From contig JBBBDQ010001153.1 of the NCBI GenBank assembly GCA_037127315.1, forward strand, positions 4,707,501-4,771,500: 64,000 nucleotides of DNA, given 5' to 3'. Numbering within the stretch: the stretch's first letter is position 1; each line of letters opens with the position of its first letter. Under the pieces are notes generated by a model. That model was not told the origin of the DNA. It made no database searches and was given only the letters and a program-made list of their open reading frames with translations. Origin of the DNA: Ascarosepion bandense (taxonomy: Eukaryota; Mollusca; Cephalopoda; Sepiida; Sepiidae). The position numbers and the translations under genes are program-made. Below, in pieces: positions 1-12,445 of this stretch.

Positions 1-559
1 CTGTGCGAACAAGGCTAGATGTTCGGAAACGTGGACACTTTAAAGAGTATTTTTATGCATGCAGTTAGAAACATATGAGACAAACATTTGATTACGATTC
101 AATTTTCTATTTGTTATTGCAGCTATTTTTGACGCTTTTTTTTCAAAATCGCAGTCTTCTATTAGATTTTGAAAATGCTTATTTGGCACAGTGACAAACT
201 TCGATTCTGCAGGTTATGTTGAAGAAATTAAGACACTATAAGCCATGGTAGCATATTTAGAACTATTAAAAACATCCTGAGATTACTGCACATCTCTCCT
301 CTATCGTCACACACAGAAATTCCCAAGTGATATCTACTGACAATATTAAACTGATATTCCCTAAAATGTTAAATACTATGACCATGTTATATCACCTGGC
401 ATTTCCAGTGCACATGATTAGAAAATCAAGCCGATCATGAAGTGTATTCAGATAATACAGAGAAATTAATACAAGAACTACACTGTATCCGAAAACTGCA
501 GGTTTTTAAAGCACTTATTTTTGCACTGAACAATGCGCCTGTGACATTGATTGGATAAC

Positions 560-1800
560 CATTGTCACTCAAGATTCAGTAAAAATTGTCCAACTATTGG
601 CTTAAAGCACAACGAGAACAGACCATAAGCGCACGATGGACTACGGTGACAATTAGGTTAATTTTTCCGAGACTTAGGAACAGAAGAATTCTAATTGGTG
701 TACAAACTGGTGAACGTAGGTTTGCGATAGACAGCTGTTATAAACAAACCATTCTTACTTGCAACACAAACATCTAAGAAAGGCAAAGTGCAATTATTCT
801 CTACTTCCACTGGAAATTATAAATAAGGATGAAGCGAGTTGTACTGAGACTGAAACGTCGAAGCACTGTTGATAGAATTAATGATTGAAAAAGTATCGTC
901 GACATAACGTAGGTATGTTAGGGCTTTACGGCATTTCTAAAATAACTGGTTCTCATGAAAGCCAACAAAAATGTTGGTTAAAATAAGATCCAAGGGGCTG
1001 CCCATCTGACGGATCCAAATATAATGAGAAGAAAACAAGGTAGAAACATGTTGAAGAATTTCCGCTAGCCGTGTTGTCAATTTGTGCTGTACAGAAACTA
1101 CTATAGGTAAAAGTGGCATATCATTTTTGGGTACCTTAGGTAGGCCATACACACAAGGACGTTGTGAACCGCCAGGTTTAATTCGGTAGTACACTTCTTT
1201 GGGGATTAGGTTACTCTTATAAACTGCAAGTAAGTGTTTCTGTATTTTCGTCTCTGTTTTACTCGTTTTGCCACACAATTCACTGGGACTAATTTTCTTA
1301 TATATTGTGGAATCATGAAGAAAATATTCCATATTGGAAATATAGTTCTGGCGGTCAAAAATAACTACTCCAGAAAATTTATTAGGCTTGGTGATATAAA
1401 TATTGCACCTAGATTTTAAAGCTCTGATGCTCTGAAAATGTCTACCCCGCCAGGCAAGAAAATTTATAAGAAAGTTGGATTAATCTGTACTTTCACAGCG
1501 AAAACTCATCAGAAGTAAGAAACATGTGCAAGTTCAACTGGGAAAATAAGATTTCAAATTCCGTGTAAATTAATTATTAACTTTCGTTAAGGGAATGTAA
1601 AATTCCAATCCTTTAGAAATGACTAATTTTTCTATCATTGTAAGTGATGTAGTGGACAGTTTGAAAATATATTTGTGTGAGTCGCTATTCTCAACTCTAA
1701 AGCGTTTAGGTACTAATGAATTCAGATATTTTTGATTCATCAGATTGAAACGCTCTTCAAAATGCAACTTATTATTTGCTAAATAACGTAAAAATCTGAA
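560..1800 (-). pseudogene. Penelope-like element reverse transcriptase remnant
   Basis: Decayed PLE polyprotein read from high to low coordinate in several frames. At 1570-1800 the N-terminal region contains 'EKLVISKGLEFYIP', resembling the PLE segment before the RT. At 1340-1390 'GVVIFDRQNY' resembles the conserved GVVI-D block. At 937-1332 'VYGLPKVPKNDMPLLPIV' is the PLE RT block usually seen as YGLPKIHK...LRPI, and 'GSPLDLILTNIFVGFHE' is the next RT motif. Just below, 'TYLRYVDDTF' gives the catalytic YVDD at 895-906, followed by 'LPFLDV' and 'YRKPTFTSLY' (about 700-800) and then 'NLIVTVVHRAL'. In-frame stops and frame changes show it is dead, and sequence between motifs is missing. PLEs normally carry a GIY-YIG nuclease after the RT; I could not find it in 1-560. 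The family call is firm; exact ends are not. Confidence 0.85.
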
Positions 1801-2639
1801 AAAATAAATAATTCAGGAACTATATAACAAAAAGCGTGAGAAACACTAATCAGACAGTTTATCTAAATCATGTTTTATGAAAGCCCGTTCAGCTACAAAG
1901 GATTCATTGTTCTGCACACTAGGCTATGAGATTTTTTTTTCTTTTTATACTCGCTGAAGCATGTTTGCTTTTTATTCGTGAGTTATCTTTCACAAATAAT
2001 TTATTTTTAAATCGTCTTTCAACTATATCCTTCTTTTCCAGTTTGTCTTCATAATTTATGACCTTAATGTCGTGTCAATTTACTTAGCCAACAGCACCCT
2101 CCGATGAAGTGTTAGCCAAAAGAATCCTTAGAGGTTTGTTAAAAAAATATTTACCCACTTCAATATATATATATATATATATATTATAATTATAAACATT
2201 GCAAAGATATAAAAGTAGAAACAGGGTCGAATGCGGGTTGGTAAATAAAAATGATTTAAAAGAAGTGAGACAATGCTTCACCTTTTTATCCCACACAATA
2301 TGATAGTATCGCAAATGAAGAAAAATGACAATAATTTCTATTCCACACAAAAACTCAGGAACATTTGATAACATTCTTGTATCTATGTATTTGACTCATT
2401 TCTATATTTGAGTGCGGTTTACATGAAAATAAACTTGAACTTTGCGAGAAAGAAAGTTTTTATGCCAGATCTAAATGAGATAGTTCATTCAAAAAGGAAT
2501 GTTTATAAAACAAAATGTGAAAGTTTTTTAATTAAATTTTAACTTACAGAAAATATTCTAAAATGAAATTCAAAGGTTTTGAAATTAAAATAGCGTTCCC
2601 TTTAGATCACAAAGATAAAACTGACCATTTCTTTTAAAT
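1801..2639. other. AT-rich DNA without recognised gene
   Basis: I see no supported coding sequence. It contains a short TA microsatellite at about 2165-2183 and A/T homopolymer runs. The open frames here are short and have no recognisable motif. Confidence 0.6.
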
Positions 2640-2749
2640 TTCTTACATGATCATCATTCAGTATTCCAATTTGTATTTGCTTATACTATTTACATTATTC
2701 AGACTATTGTATTATTATTGTCACCAGGTTTGTTGTTTATTACAGTTTA

Positions 2750-3480
2750 AACGTCTTAGAGAACCTTTTTGGCCTTCCGTCTGCATGGCTGATGCTAATC
2801 TCCAGGAAATTAACATTGCGCTTTCTCAGTTTAACATTTTACCTGGTATAAGTTGTAAATGTTATATAGAATTAGTTGCCATTACTGCTGCTAGAAAAGT
2901 AGCTTTACAAAATTTACTAGAAAAATTTTCCCACTAGAATATATCTTGCACCTACCATAGCAAGTCTATCATTCATCTGTGCATTGAATACTAATTTTAC
3001 ATCGGATTTGGTATTTCTGTTATGTATCTAGAGATTCTTGACAAAATCCAAAGAAGAATCTGCTATTTTATCTGTGCTAACTTGGCATCTCGGTTTCAGT
3101 CAGTGTCCCACAGCCGCAACGTAGCTTTTCTCTGCTTTTTCTATAAGTATTGTCATGAGTCATGACAAATGTTCTTTGATGCGTCATCTTCACGAATTTA
3201 AGAGCAGCACTAGATTGGTTGTTAGATTTCATCATTAAAACATAAATGAAAGTTCTATGCTAAAAGTTTCTTCTTTCGCATTTCTCACCTATAGAACTAT
3301 CTTCCAGCTTCTTGCTTTCCCGTCAGACATTTTAAATACAACGTCAATCGTCATCTTTTGTCCCCTTGAATCCTGTTCTTTTATTTTCCTCTCTCTTCAG
3401 TGAAGATTTTATTAGCTTCTTTCACTTTTAATTGTGTTTTAGTGGCTTTATCGCCTTGCTTTGAGTAAAATGATTACAAA
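2750..3480 (+). pseudogene. Jockey-like LINE, decayed 3' end (copy 1)
   Basis: Strongly mutated copy of the C-terminal part and 3' tail of the LINE seen better at 14.6 and 41.6 kb. The piece ending 'IELVAITAARKVA' (about 2870-2910) lines up with 'IESIAKSAAMKVG' of the better copies. 'EILDKIQRRICYF' (about 3030-3070) lines up with 'GVLDKIQRRICNV', followed by 'SVSHSRNVAFLCFFYKY' against 'SLSHRRNVDSLCLFYKY'. 'CFPVRHFKYNVNRHLL' (about 3310-3355) matches the last residues of the ORF. The 3' UTR signature (GTGG-TTATCGCCTTGCTT) lies at about 3440-3465. It has several stops and frameshifts and no poly-A tail, so it is an old insertion. Confidence 0.75.
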
Positions 3481-4227
3481 GTTCATAGATTAAGTATTTT
3501 CATTATACCTTATATTATTCAGAATACGTTTTCGTTTTGTTGCGTTTTCCGACTTTCTGTTTTGAATTGTTTCCTGAAAAATGCATTTAATAACATTTAT
3601 TTTTCATTATCCTCTTTTCACGTTGTCTGAATAACATTTAATCACCGACCAGCTGCAACTGCTGTGATAAAAACAATTAACTTGAAGAGTCAAATGCGAA
3701 GATAATAAATAAAAACAGCTTTGTTCTGCTGTTCGTTCATATTTATTGCTTGATTTATGAGAATCGATTCATTCTGTGAAAAGACGAAGAATATTGCGTG
3801 CAGTTATGAAACCTTTTACCTGGCGAACTTCCATTGATATCATTTGAATTCTGAGATTAATTATTTTAATTTTTAACAAGTTTCGATCCTTTTATTCTTA
3901 ACACAGATCCCATAAAAAATGATATTTCTGAGAATAAAGACTCCTTTCTTGTATTAACGGAGTATCTGTGCTATACACAGGGGAATTTATCTTGGGAATC
4001 AGGAAAGCATAGTATATGTTGCGAGCTGCTTAATTAAAGTATAAGTTAATCTTCCGCGGTTGTTTAAATAGCCGAGGAATAGAATTGTTGATACATCATT
4101 TACTTATATCGAACGTTCAAATCAAGACGGGAATTAATTGTTAATTTATATATCTGTTTAGCGTGATATATTTTAAGAATATAATATCAAAGAGAATATC
4201 ACACTTCGTATATATAAATATATTAAT

Positions 4228-4230
<3 letters not shown>
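3481..4230. other. AT-rich DNA without recognised gene
   Basis: No coding or repeat family recognised by eye. Confidence 0.5.

Positions 4231-4286
<56 letters not shown>
4231..4286. repeat. (TG)n microsatellite
   Basis: About 28 uninterrupted TG units. It is simple sequence, not coding. Confidence 0.97.
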
Positions 4287-4287
<1 letters not shown>

Positions 4288-4869
4288 TGTATATTTGAAA
4301 AGTAACCTTTTAAACATGATTCATTAAATATGATAAGCAAGTAAACTGATTATTTTTTATTGTTTCTTTTTCTGGCTTCTTAAATTTTTCCGTTTTGGTG
4401 TGGATAAGAGAGTGTAGCAATTATCTGCAGTGTCCATTGTTGCAAGCGCTTTCGGACATTTATTTAACCATTTTTAAGGGGTAAATTTTAAGTATCATTT
4501 CAGGAGAATCACGATGCACATTGGATGTAACGTATACCAGTGATGCTTCGATGCTGGCAACATTAGTCAAGCGAACAGAATAAAAAACAAGCACAGATTA
4601 AAAAACAGGCATTTGCTTTGATCAATGAATATGAACTGACAACATGTTGTAGATTATATGAGCTAGTGAATAATTTCCTGGGGAAGTGTATTTTTATGAA
4701 ACAGTAAAAATATGCAAACTGCTAGCAAAAGAAAAATAGATATTGTTTTGATAAATATTTGATTGTTGCCAAAATTAAGAATGCGGCAAAATTCTCCATG
4801 TCAGGAAAATATTTGATTGTTTTAAAACTGCATAGCCAAAGACATAAGCGAATATAATTTACAGCATAA

Positions 4870-5501
4870 ATTTTTCGGGTTGCCATATACGCGGATGATA
4901 GGGCCAACTTCTGCAGATGAAATCATTCCCCACACCATCACACTGCCGCCATCAAACTGAACGGTTTTCTTGACACATTGAGAATACAGTCTTTCACCTG
5001 TTCTCCGGTGTACGTAAGTTTTGCCCACAGAACCAAATATAGTAAACTTGAACTCGTCACTGAAATGAACTTTATCCCATTGTGCGTCAGTCCAAACAAT
5101 ATGTTCTCTCGCATACTCCAGGCGTGCCCTTTAGTTTCATTTTGAAATGAGAGGCTTCCAAGCTGGAATACGGGCATGCAATCCTGCATTTTTTAACCTA
5201 CGAGCAACCGTTTTCCTTGAGATCTTATAATCTGTCTCTTCATTAAATTTACGGGCAGTTGATGTAGCAGTTTCAAAACGGTTTTTTGTAGATATTCTAA
5301 CAATTCTTTGATCTTCTCTTTGCGATGCTTTTTGAGGCCTGCCAGTTTTTGGTTTTGCATGTAACATTTTATCGGTTTTATACCTGCTAATTACACGATG
5401 AACGACACTTTTTGACCAATTTCTGGAATGGACATTTTTTCTTGATAGAGACAATGAGTTTTTTCTTCAAAAGAGAGCGTTTTGGGTGTAGACATTGCCA
5501 T
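4870..5501 (-). pseudogene. Tc1-like transposase, truncated and frameshifted
   Basis: Reading starts at the ATG whose complement is at 5499-5501, giving 'MAMSTPKTLSFEEK'. A helix-turn-helix region follows ('HRVISRYKTDK', then 'GRPQKASQREDQRIVRIS' with the GRP box typical of Tc1-like DNA-binding domains), then 'KISRKTVARRLKNAGL'. The start of the DDE catalytic domain is visible as 'KVHFSDEFKFTIFG' (first catalytic D), then 'GSVMVWGMISS'. Frameshifts occur near 5410 and 5140. Similarity ends near 4870, before the second D and the third acidic residue, so the protein cannot transpose. The family normally has about 340 residues; roughly 200 are represented. The upstream side leads into the inverted repeat described next. 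Confidence 0.88.
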
Positions 5502-5544
5502 ATTACTTAAAATTAAAGTCCTAATGATAGAAGATATTTTACAT

Positions 5545-6537
5545 ATTGTTAAAAAGGTCCATCGAGTTTTTAACAATGTAAATTAAAAGTTTATGCAAAT
5601 TATTAACATTGTTCCTTAACTTTTGTCCAGTAGCTTATTTGCTTTGTTCCATTTAATATTTATTTTAGAAAAAAACTATTATGTAAATTTTTATAACTTT
5701 GTGTAATATTTTTGCGTTACACCCTAATCTTCATTCGGTAAACATTTCATTGCTAATCACGCATTACTTTTTAAGTAATACGCATATTTGTGTCTTTGTT
5801 GTTTTCGTTCCTTATATTATGGCCGCTACTGTATTACAGATTTGATATCAGGGTCAATAAATCAATTGATTTAATATTTGGATGGCTCAATAAATTAATA
5901 GCTTAATTAAGATCTCGATATTTGAACTATAATCTGAAATTTTCACTGTACAGTACTGGGTCGATGTGATTAATGCAGAAGAATTATGGTTAAGTGCATT
6001 TAAAAAGGAATAAATTATGCTCGAAAATAAATATTCCTTGTATCGGCAGAATTAATGCAGCATTAAAAACGAGGAAAAATTACTAAAATTTATAATAAAC
6101 TTGTATTCGTAACTATTTATTCGTATGTAATTATGAGTGAAATTAGGTAGACAGGCTTTTTCATCGATGGTTATAATAGCACAAAAAGACAAAACATCGT
6201 GACCGAGGGGTTAAGCGTACTGACCTCGTTCAAATTATAACTAAAAGTTGATCGGCATAGTTGCTGTTGGGCTCTGTAGATGTTGAACAAACAAAACTGT
6301 ACCTGAGCAGACGTCAAAAGCAGAAATTTTTAGCGAATGAATATTAGGGTGTAATGCATAAATATAAAAAATTACAAAAATTTACATAATAGTTTTTTCT
6401 AAAATAAATATTAAATGGAACAAAGCAAATAAGCTACTGGGCAAAGGTTAAGGAACAACGTTAATAATTTGCATAAACTTTTAATTTACATTGTTAAAAA
6501 ACTCGATGGAGCTATTTAACAATAAGTAAAAGTTCTG
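5545..6537. repeat. Pair of about 200-bp inverted repeats next to the Tc1-like element
   Basis: The segments 5545-5745 and 6335-6537 are near-perfect reverse complements, separated by about 590 bp. The left arm is contiguous with the 5' side of the Tc1-like transposase, so both arms probably derive from the 5' non-coding end of that transposon. The arms face each other with the block TTAGGGTGTAA innermost, as in two elements arranged head to head. Each arm has at its outer edge a small palindrome built on ATTGTTAAAAA / TTTTTAACAAT (5545-5580 in the left arm). The right arm is not followed by a transposase. Confidence 0.75.
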
Positions 6538-6593
6538 CCGTCTTATCAGAAATATACTTAGAATCAGGCAGATACTCATATACTCATTATTAG

Positions 6594-7004
6594 TGTTTCC
6601 AGGATAATAGACTCGTCTAGAGTATACATATACTCCTGCATAGAAGCAAGACGTCAGATATCGAGAGACATCTAGAGATCCGCGAGATAATGTCAGATCC
6701 GTGAGAAACCGACAAATACCGAACGATACCTAGAGATATAGCGTCCGTAGTTTATAGTGTCTCTGAGCTCCACTCAGCCGAATATTGTTACGCAGCACCC
6801 ATCAGCTTCCGACGTGGACATACTAATTCTACTCCAGCTTCACTTCAGAGACATTGTATATATCTGTCTTACTAACTGTATTACTGGATTACTAACCTGC
6901 GTTCAAGTTTGTATTATTTACGTGTAATATACTTATTTTTCTATCTCAAATTCTGTTTGTTGTTCCTTTATTTTGTGCGGTTTCCATTCCTGAGATCCAC
7001 AACA
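6594..7004 (+). mobile_element. Possible solo LTR
   Basis: A 411-bp block begins TGTT and ends AACA, the inverted terminal bases typical of LTRs. It is flanked by ATTAG (6589-6593) and ACTAG (7005-7009), a 4-of-5 match that could be a 5-bp target duplication. Base composition is richer in GC than its surroundings. No primer-binding site or internal retroelement genes follow, so if real it is a solo LTR. Boundaries rest on these short matches only. Confidence 0.4.
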
Positions 7005-7009
7005 ACTAG

Positions 7010-7930
7010 TATTGGTGAAAACATTACTTATGTGTATAATTTCCACTGATCCCTAAAAGTGTATTATATTCACTTTGTATATTACCTTCTGTCAGTTATA
7101 TGAAACGCATAAAATATTTCCTATGCAACACAAATATTGTTATCTCTTGGAATCAAATGTGTGTATTTTTTCTGAATCCATATTTTAAAAACATCCTTCC
7201 ACTTGCATATACTCGGTAAAAATGTTCTCAGAAGGAAATTATACTAAAGATGCACTTATACGAAATGTTAGTGGTTAAGTAGAAAGAGTGAATGATATTA
7301 ATTACTGAAAAGTATGTTCGTAAAGTGCGTAAAACTAGAGGCTAAAACCCTTTAGCAATATAATGACACCTACCAATTTTCCAACATCTTTCTTCTGTTG
7401 AAACAGCAAATAATCTGCTAAATGCATTTTTCACCTACAATCTCAAATTTATAAAGAACATTCCAATAACAAATATATTTGAAATAATATTTGGTACATT
7501 CAAGGTTCAGACTGAATTCTTCAAGAAAAAATATCCCACTGGCATGATTTTCAGTGATGTGTGAAATCTCCAGCGAAACTTTGGTTAATTCGTAGAAATA
7601 TCAATCTCTTCAAATTCTCCGATTTTTATGAAGTACTTTACATACACTTATCCTACCTCGTGGCTGATGTAATATTGTGTTATTGCTCATCATTGTCATA
7701 ATTCGATAGTTGAGTTGGCAGGTCCTCCATACTTAAAATATTAGCACTTGCAAATGCACAAGAAAATACACTTTTCAACTCATCAAAAAGTAGTAGATTG
7801 TTCAAAAAGAAAAAAGAGCCACTGATATTTTTCAAAACTTCAAACTTCCATTGCATGCTATAGGAAGAAAATAATGAAAGCAATAACAGACCATAAGATG
7901 TAACATCAGGTAAAAGTTTCCGGTTTCATA
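7010..7930. other. AT-rich DNA without recognised gene
   Basis: Nothing recognised. The short frame at 7680-7883 on the minus strand has no family resemblance. Confidence 0.5.
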
Positions 7931-7934
7931 TGAT

Positions 7935-8740
7935 TCAATTAGTCTAATATATATATAAACCACCCTAACGTCATTATAAAGAAAATACCGAGGACAGTTA
8001 ATACTAGAATTAACCGATTATCTTCTAGCCTTAGAATCTTTAGGAATAATAGAAAACTGATGATAAGGCCCTCCAGATTAGCGGATATAAAGATAAATTA
8101 ACATATTTAACACCCACAAGTAATCCGGAATCGCAAATGGCTAAAATTAAACATAGGAAAAGGAAAATTATATGATTTAACCCTCTGTTCTGTAGACTAT
8201 AAACTATTAACATTGGTAAGATCTTTCTTAAATTAATAAGTAAATATTTTCATGAAAATAACTCCCTGAGTAAATTATTCAATAGGAAAACTATCAACGT
8301 TACTTAATCGTGTACTAATAATATATATATAACTTTATTAACTCCAACAATAACCAAATCTTAACGAAGTGTAATGAATTCAATACAGAAAATAAAATGA
8401 TACCCCTGTAATTGTAGATCTATAAATAACTGTCCGGTTGAGGGTACTACCTACCCCAAGGAAAATAAAGAGAAATGTAATGTTTATATAAGAATTTCGG
8501 CGGGCATTTGGAAACAACAGCTTTATACCCACAGGCACTCCTTCACCAACCCTATTTTAAGATATCAAATGGCCCTTTCTCGAAAATACTAGGAATTAAA
8601 AGAAAAAACTTAAATCCACAGATAAAATGGAAGCTCATAGGCAAGTCTAGGACCCTTAATAGCTTAAGTGACAGATGTAATCTATGTTTGACAGAAAAAC
8701 ATTAAAACTTTGAAATTTCAATACCAGATTATACATATAT
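7935..8740 (+). pseudogene. Penelope-like element 3' part with zinc-binding linker and GIY-YIG nuclease region
   Basis: Frames must be changed several times. 'NHPNVIIKKIPRTVNTRI' (about 7960-8010) matches the region after the RT in PLEs of the type that has 'NHPPNIIKQLPK'. 'KHRKRKI' followed by 'FNPLF' (about 8150-8190) matches the 'RKRKIIWFNPPF' block. 'NIGKIFLKLISKYF' and 'LFNRKTINVT' follow. 'CNCRSINNCPVEG' at about 8408-8445 is the cysteine-rich linker, then comes the GIY-YIG-type region: 'YTHRHSFTN', 'IKWKLIGKSRTLNSLSDRC' and 'CNLCLTEKH' (to about 8705). The tyrosine and glycine residues of the nuclease active site are not clearly preserved. Stops are scattered throughout, and the RT itself is absent. 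Confidence 0.82.
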
Positions 8741-8754
8741 ATATATATACTTAG

Positions 8755-8885
8755 GGTTGTCCTTCTCCTAGACTAATTGCTAAACACGGATTGAGAGTCA
8801 AGTCTTTCCTGCTATTTAACCCATAGTTTGGGGTGAAGAGATAGATTCATATATTTCCCAAGACAATTTCCGCGTAATATAATAA
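8755..8885 (-). mobile_element. tRNA-derived SINE fragment
   Basis: The block around TTTCCTGCTATTTAACCC and the following ATTCATA...TTTCCCAAG is a diverged match to the middle of the SINE at 49763-50074. The tRNA-related head and the tail are missing. Confidence 0.45.
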
Positions 8886-8889
8886 ATTC

Positions 8890-9883
8890 GGTTCTACGAT
8901 TTCTTATACTGAAACTTTAGTGAGCACTCTACCCGTACATCCATGTGTTTGTATACCCTGTCTGAAATCGTTATCCAAATAACATAAACTTCAATAACTA
9001 GAAGTTTAAGCACCCAATTTAGTCATCAAAATAAAGCCCGATAACATGTTTTGTTGAGCTTACTTGATTTATTCGAAAAACTGATATCTGAAGTTCTTAT
9101 TCAAATTCAAAGAATTACATTTTACTGCAATATCAGGTTAATAAAATCGTCAACAATAATAGACCAACACTTAAACCCAAACAAATAAAAAACATCAAAT
9201 TTTAGAAAATGTACGTGTTGGTATAATAAACTTTCTTTGTCGTCACAGTTTACGATCCACTGATTTTGTCATGTTCTTTCCTTCAACAAACTCAATTTCC
9301 AACATGATGGTCTTAATTGCTTCCTAGAGGTAAGCTTAACTGCCATATTGTTTGCAACTTTAATATTCAGAAATGATCATTTATTTTTTAGCAGATTCAC
9401 ATCGGAACTTGACGATAAACATTTTATTATCTCAACTCCTGCAAACTTTTTATACACATAGTTAACCATAGATACATGAGAAGAATTATTATCGTGCGTA
9501 AACGGATTTTTCGCTTTGAAACTGCCAAGATTGGGCTTGTAATATTCACAGAAATACCTGTCCATCAAATTGCAATTGTCAAAACTTTTCATCTTACCTC
9601 TTTTACCAACTAAATGACCAAATAAGGATTTGGTTGATAATTTCAGTCTATATAATTTCAAAAATAACTAAATCGAATACAAGCTATTATTTTAATTTAT
9701 AATTATAAATTCAGATAGTCTAGTTCCATAAAGAACAATTAAAAATAGTCATTAAAAGTATATAAAACTGTAAAGAGTTTATCAATGATAACTTGCATTT
9801 GATAATCATTGTTTCAGACTTTTTAATTTATTAAAATTCATACGATTTGTATCATTTAGGGACACTCACACACACAAACACAC
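8890..9883. other. AT-rich DNA without recognised gene
   Basis: No motif recognised on either strand. The 94-codon frame at 9377-9661 (minus) does not resemble a known protein and is probably chance. Confidence 0.5.
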
Positions 9884-9934
<51 letters not shown>

Positions 9935-9942
9935 CAGATAGA
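9884..9942. repeat. (GATA)n microsatellite
   Basis: About 14 GATA units with one interruption near 9935. It follows a short CA-rich run. Confidence 0.96.
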
Positions 9943-10109
9943 CTGGGATTTTCATTGTATGAGGGTTAAGAGGGTCTTACAACCAACAGCCAAAGTACCA
10001 GCACATCTCATCTGATTATAGTAGCGAAGCCTTTTGTAAAATCAACAACGCTTTTTGAAAGAGTCGAATACAAAGAACTGGTATATATATATATATATAT
10101 TCAAGAAAA

Positions 10110-10200
10110 CGGATTTCGATATGTAAATAAATTTACACTTTAATTTACATTTTAAATAAAACGTTCACGGCTTCTCGCAATTTCTACTTATATATATATA
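10110..10200 (+). repeat. Fragment of PLE-terminal-like repeat
   Basis: The string AAATTTACACTTTAA...AAAACGTTCACGGCTTCTCGCA matches the inner part of the repeats at 44590-44790 (+) and 30610-30790 (-). As in those copies, it ends beside TA-rich sequence. Confidence 0.6.
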
Positions 10201-10302
10201 AGTAAAATAAACCTAGTGAGCCAACAAACCTACCAAAGCTTCACCTAAGTGGATCGTCAGGGAACGGAGGGTTTTTCGAAACGAGTATAGTTATAAGTTT
10301 GT

Positions 10303-10305
<3 letters not shown>

Positions 10306-10351
<46 letters not shown>
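10306..10351. repeat. (TA)n microsatellite
   Basis: Perfect TA dinucleotide run. A shorter run lies at 10082-10101. Confidence 0.95.
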
Positions 10352-10353
<2 letters not shown>

Positions 10354-10439
10354 AACAAGAATTTGAATAAATTCTCTGATTAATTTTCCTAAAATAAGAA
10401 TTTGTATCCTTATATACCATAAACATTAGCATGTGAATT

Positions 10440-12015
10440 AATCATATTAAATGAATTAACAATAAAGTGACGTATCAAGTCTGAAAGATGTGGTTTTTAA
10501 AGGCTACGTTACGCACACTTATTAACGAAACCACGAACAAACAAGAATATTTTGTAATAGATTCAAAGCTGACGTTTTTATAAAATTTTGTAATTTCTTG
10601 TAATCATTGATCAGACTGTTTATTAAAGATCAATTAATTCAAGTTGTCTTCACACATTTAACATTTAAAAAAAACTAGTTGTCTTTTCACGTTCAAATTT
10701 TAAAAAATCTATGGTTTCCCACATTCTACATTTTTACATCTAGTTGTTTTTCCACATTCAAATTTTTTTGTCTTGTCGCATTCAACACTTTTCAAACTCT
10801 AGTTAGTCTTCTCACATTCAGATCTCTGTGATGACATTTTACAGTAACACATTTTATAGACAACTTCCTGCATTAAAAATAAATGATTACGTAATGTGAT
10901 GTTTTCTTTGAATGGAATTGTGTGAAATATTCCGGGGGATAAAGTATTGTTTGAAATATAGAAAATTAAGAAAACATTCAACTTTTGAACAAGAATGAAG
11001 ATGAAAATCATTTGTTACTATATTGTAAGACAGAAAACAAAATAAGAATTAATTAATAAAAGAACAGCATTTCATTTTCCGACTTGAATATATCTGATTA
11101 AGTGAAAGAAAAGAAAAGAAAGTGTTTAAAATGGCCTTCGTAGTGATTTGTAGACATGTTTGTGATTGCTTTTTATATTATCTTTATTTGGAGTAATTCT
11201 CAAATCAAAGAGTGGAAAAAAATCTATATCTTTACAAATGAATGAATCATAGTGAACTTGATAGCATCTGATCCTGTAAAAAAAATTAAATAATATTTTC
11301 AGGCATTTTATTCCTAGAATGAATCATTAAACGGCATTTGTCAGTAGCCCACACAGCTAGAATCAAGATCAGCTTTTCTCAAATAAGTATTTTTGGGGGT
11401 AAACAGATTTTTCTCCTTGGATGATAATTGTTCAGCATAAAAAAAAAAAAAAAAAATTCTTAAAATGAAACTCTTTAGCACTTGAATTAGACTGAGCTTT
11501 CATACCAGAAGTCACTGGTGGCTTCGACTGGTAAGTATGTGGCAGCAAATAGCTCAACCAACTTTTTTGTATTCTAGATGTTTTTAGAAATTCTATTATT
11601 CCAACATTTCCTCTGATTTACAATTCATCTAAACATTTGTAGGTTCTAAGTGAGAGATCATAGCATTATAATAACAACTGGCAATACTGTCAACTTCTGG
11701 TTTCTTCTTATTATTATTATTCCTATTGATTTTATTATTAGCAGTAATAGTAGCGGCGGAAAGTTTCTCCGAGAATTCCTTTATTTTTATTACTTTTTAT
11801 TGCAACCACCAGATCGTCATTCTATGGTAATTAAATAATAAATAACTAGTGCTTGCGATAAAAAGTAACAAATATAAGATGAAAGAAATTCTATTAAAAT
11901 ATTAATGATAAATGACAATGCTTCTACGAAATTCAGGCAACTTAAGACTATTATTACTCGGTGGAAAAGCAAGAAGAATAAAATGAAAGAAATACTTATC
12001 AAGAATTAATGGTAA
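10440..12015. other. AT-rich DNA without recognised gene
   Basis: Contains an A-run near 11440-11456. No gene or repeat family recognised. Confidence 0.5.
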
Positions 12016-12019
12016 TTGA

Positions 12020-12335
12020 CACTCAGTCAGTCAGTTAAGTACCATACGTGATACACGCTATGGGCGATCATGTCTCGAAAGAGACATGACTGACTGGACA
12101 GAAGATTATCCCGCAGCAGGTTGCTATTGCTTTCTGCGGTAGATTGATTGCCAACCAAGGCCACAGAACCTAATTTTTTCTATTATTTAACCTGTAACTG
12201 GAGGGAGGAGACGGATTAATACCTTTCCCAAGGGTATTTGTGTGTAAGTGAATGCGTAAAATTCAACTGGAATTCGAAATCGGCACCCCGATTTGTCGTT
12301 CCGAGTCCATATCCACTGCACCACACTACTCATTG
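12020..12335 (-). mobile_element. tRNA-derived SINE, full-length-like copy
   Basis: About 316 bp matching the SINE at 49763-50074 over its whole length. On the minus strand the tRNA-related head comes first, with an A-box-like TGGTGCAGTGG (about 12312-12322) and a B-box-like GATTTCGAATTCC (about 12272-12284). The conserved body includes the palindrome ATGTCTCGAAAGAGACAT (about 12069-12086). Direct repeats at its ends are unclear. Confidence 0.8.
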
Positions 12336-12445
12336 TATAGTATTTGAAAACTAGTACAGTCGTACCTCTTATCTCAGGATTATATTTCGGGAACAACAGT
12401 GGTTTCTTGAAGCCGATGATAATACTGAACACTATATATATTATG

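Noticed and set aside
2647..2937. 96-codon plus-strand frame as a separate gene
   Set aside because: Its second half aligns with the Jockey-like LINE, so it is part of that remnant.
10230..10280. Another hammerhead (CUGACGA on the minus strand)
   Set aside because: CUGACGA is followed by a hairpin, but GAAA and a cleavage site with stem I are missing.
12187..12432. 81-codon minus-strand frame as a gene
   Set aside because: It is translation of the tRNA-SINE.
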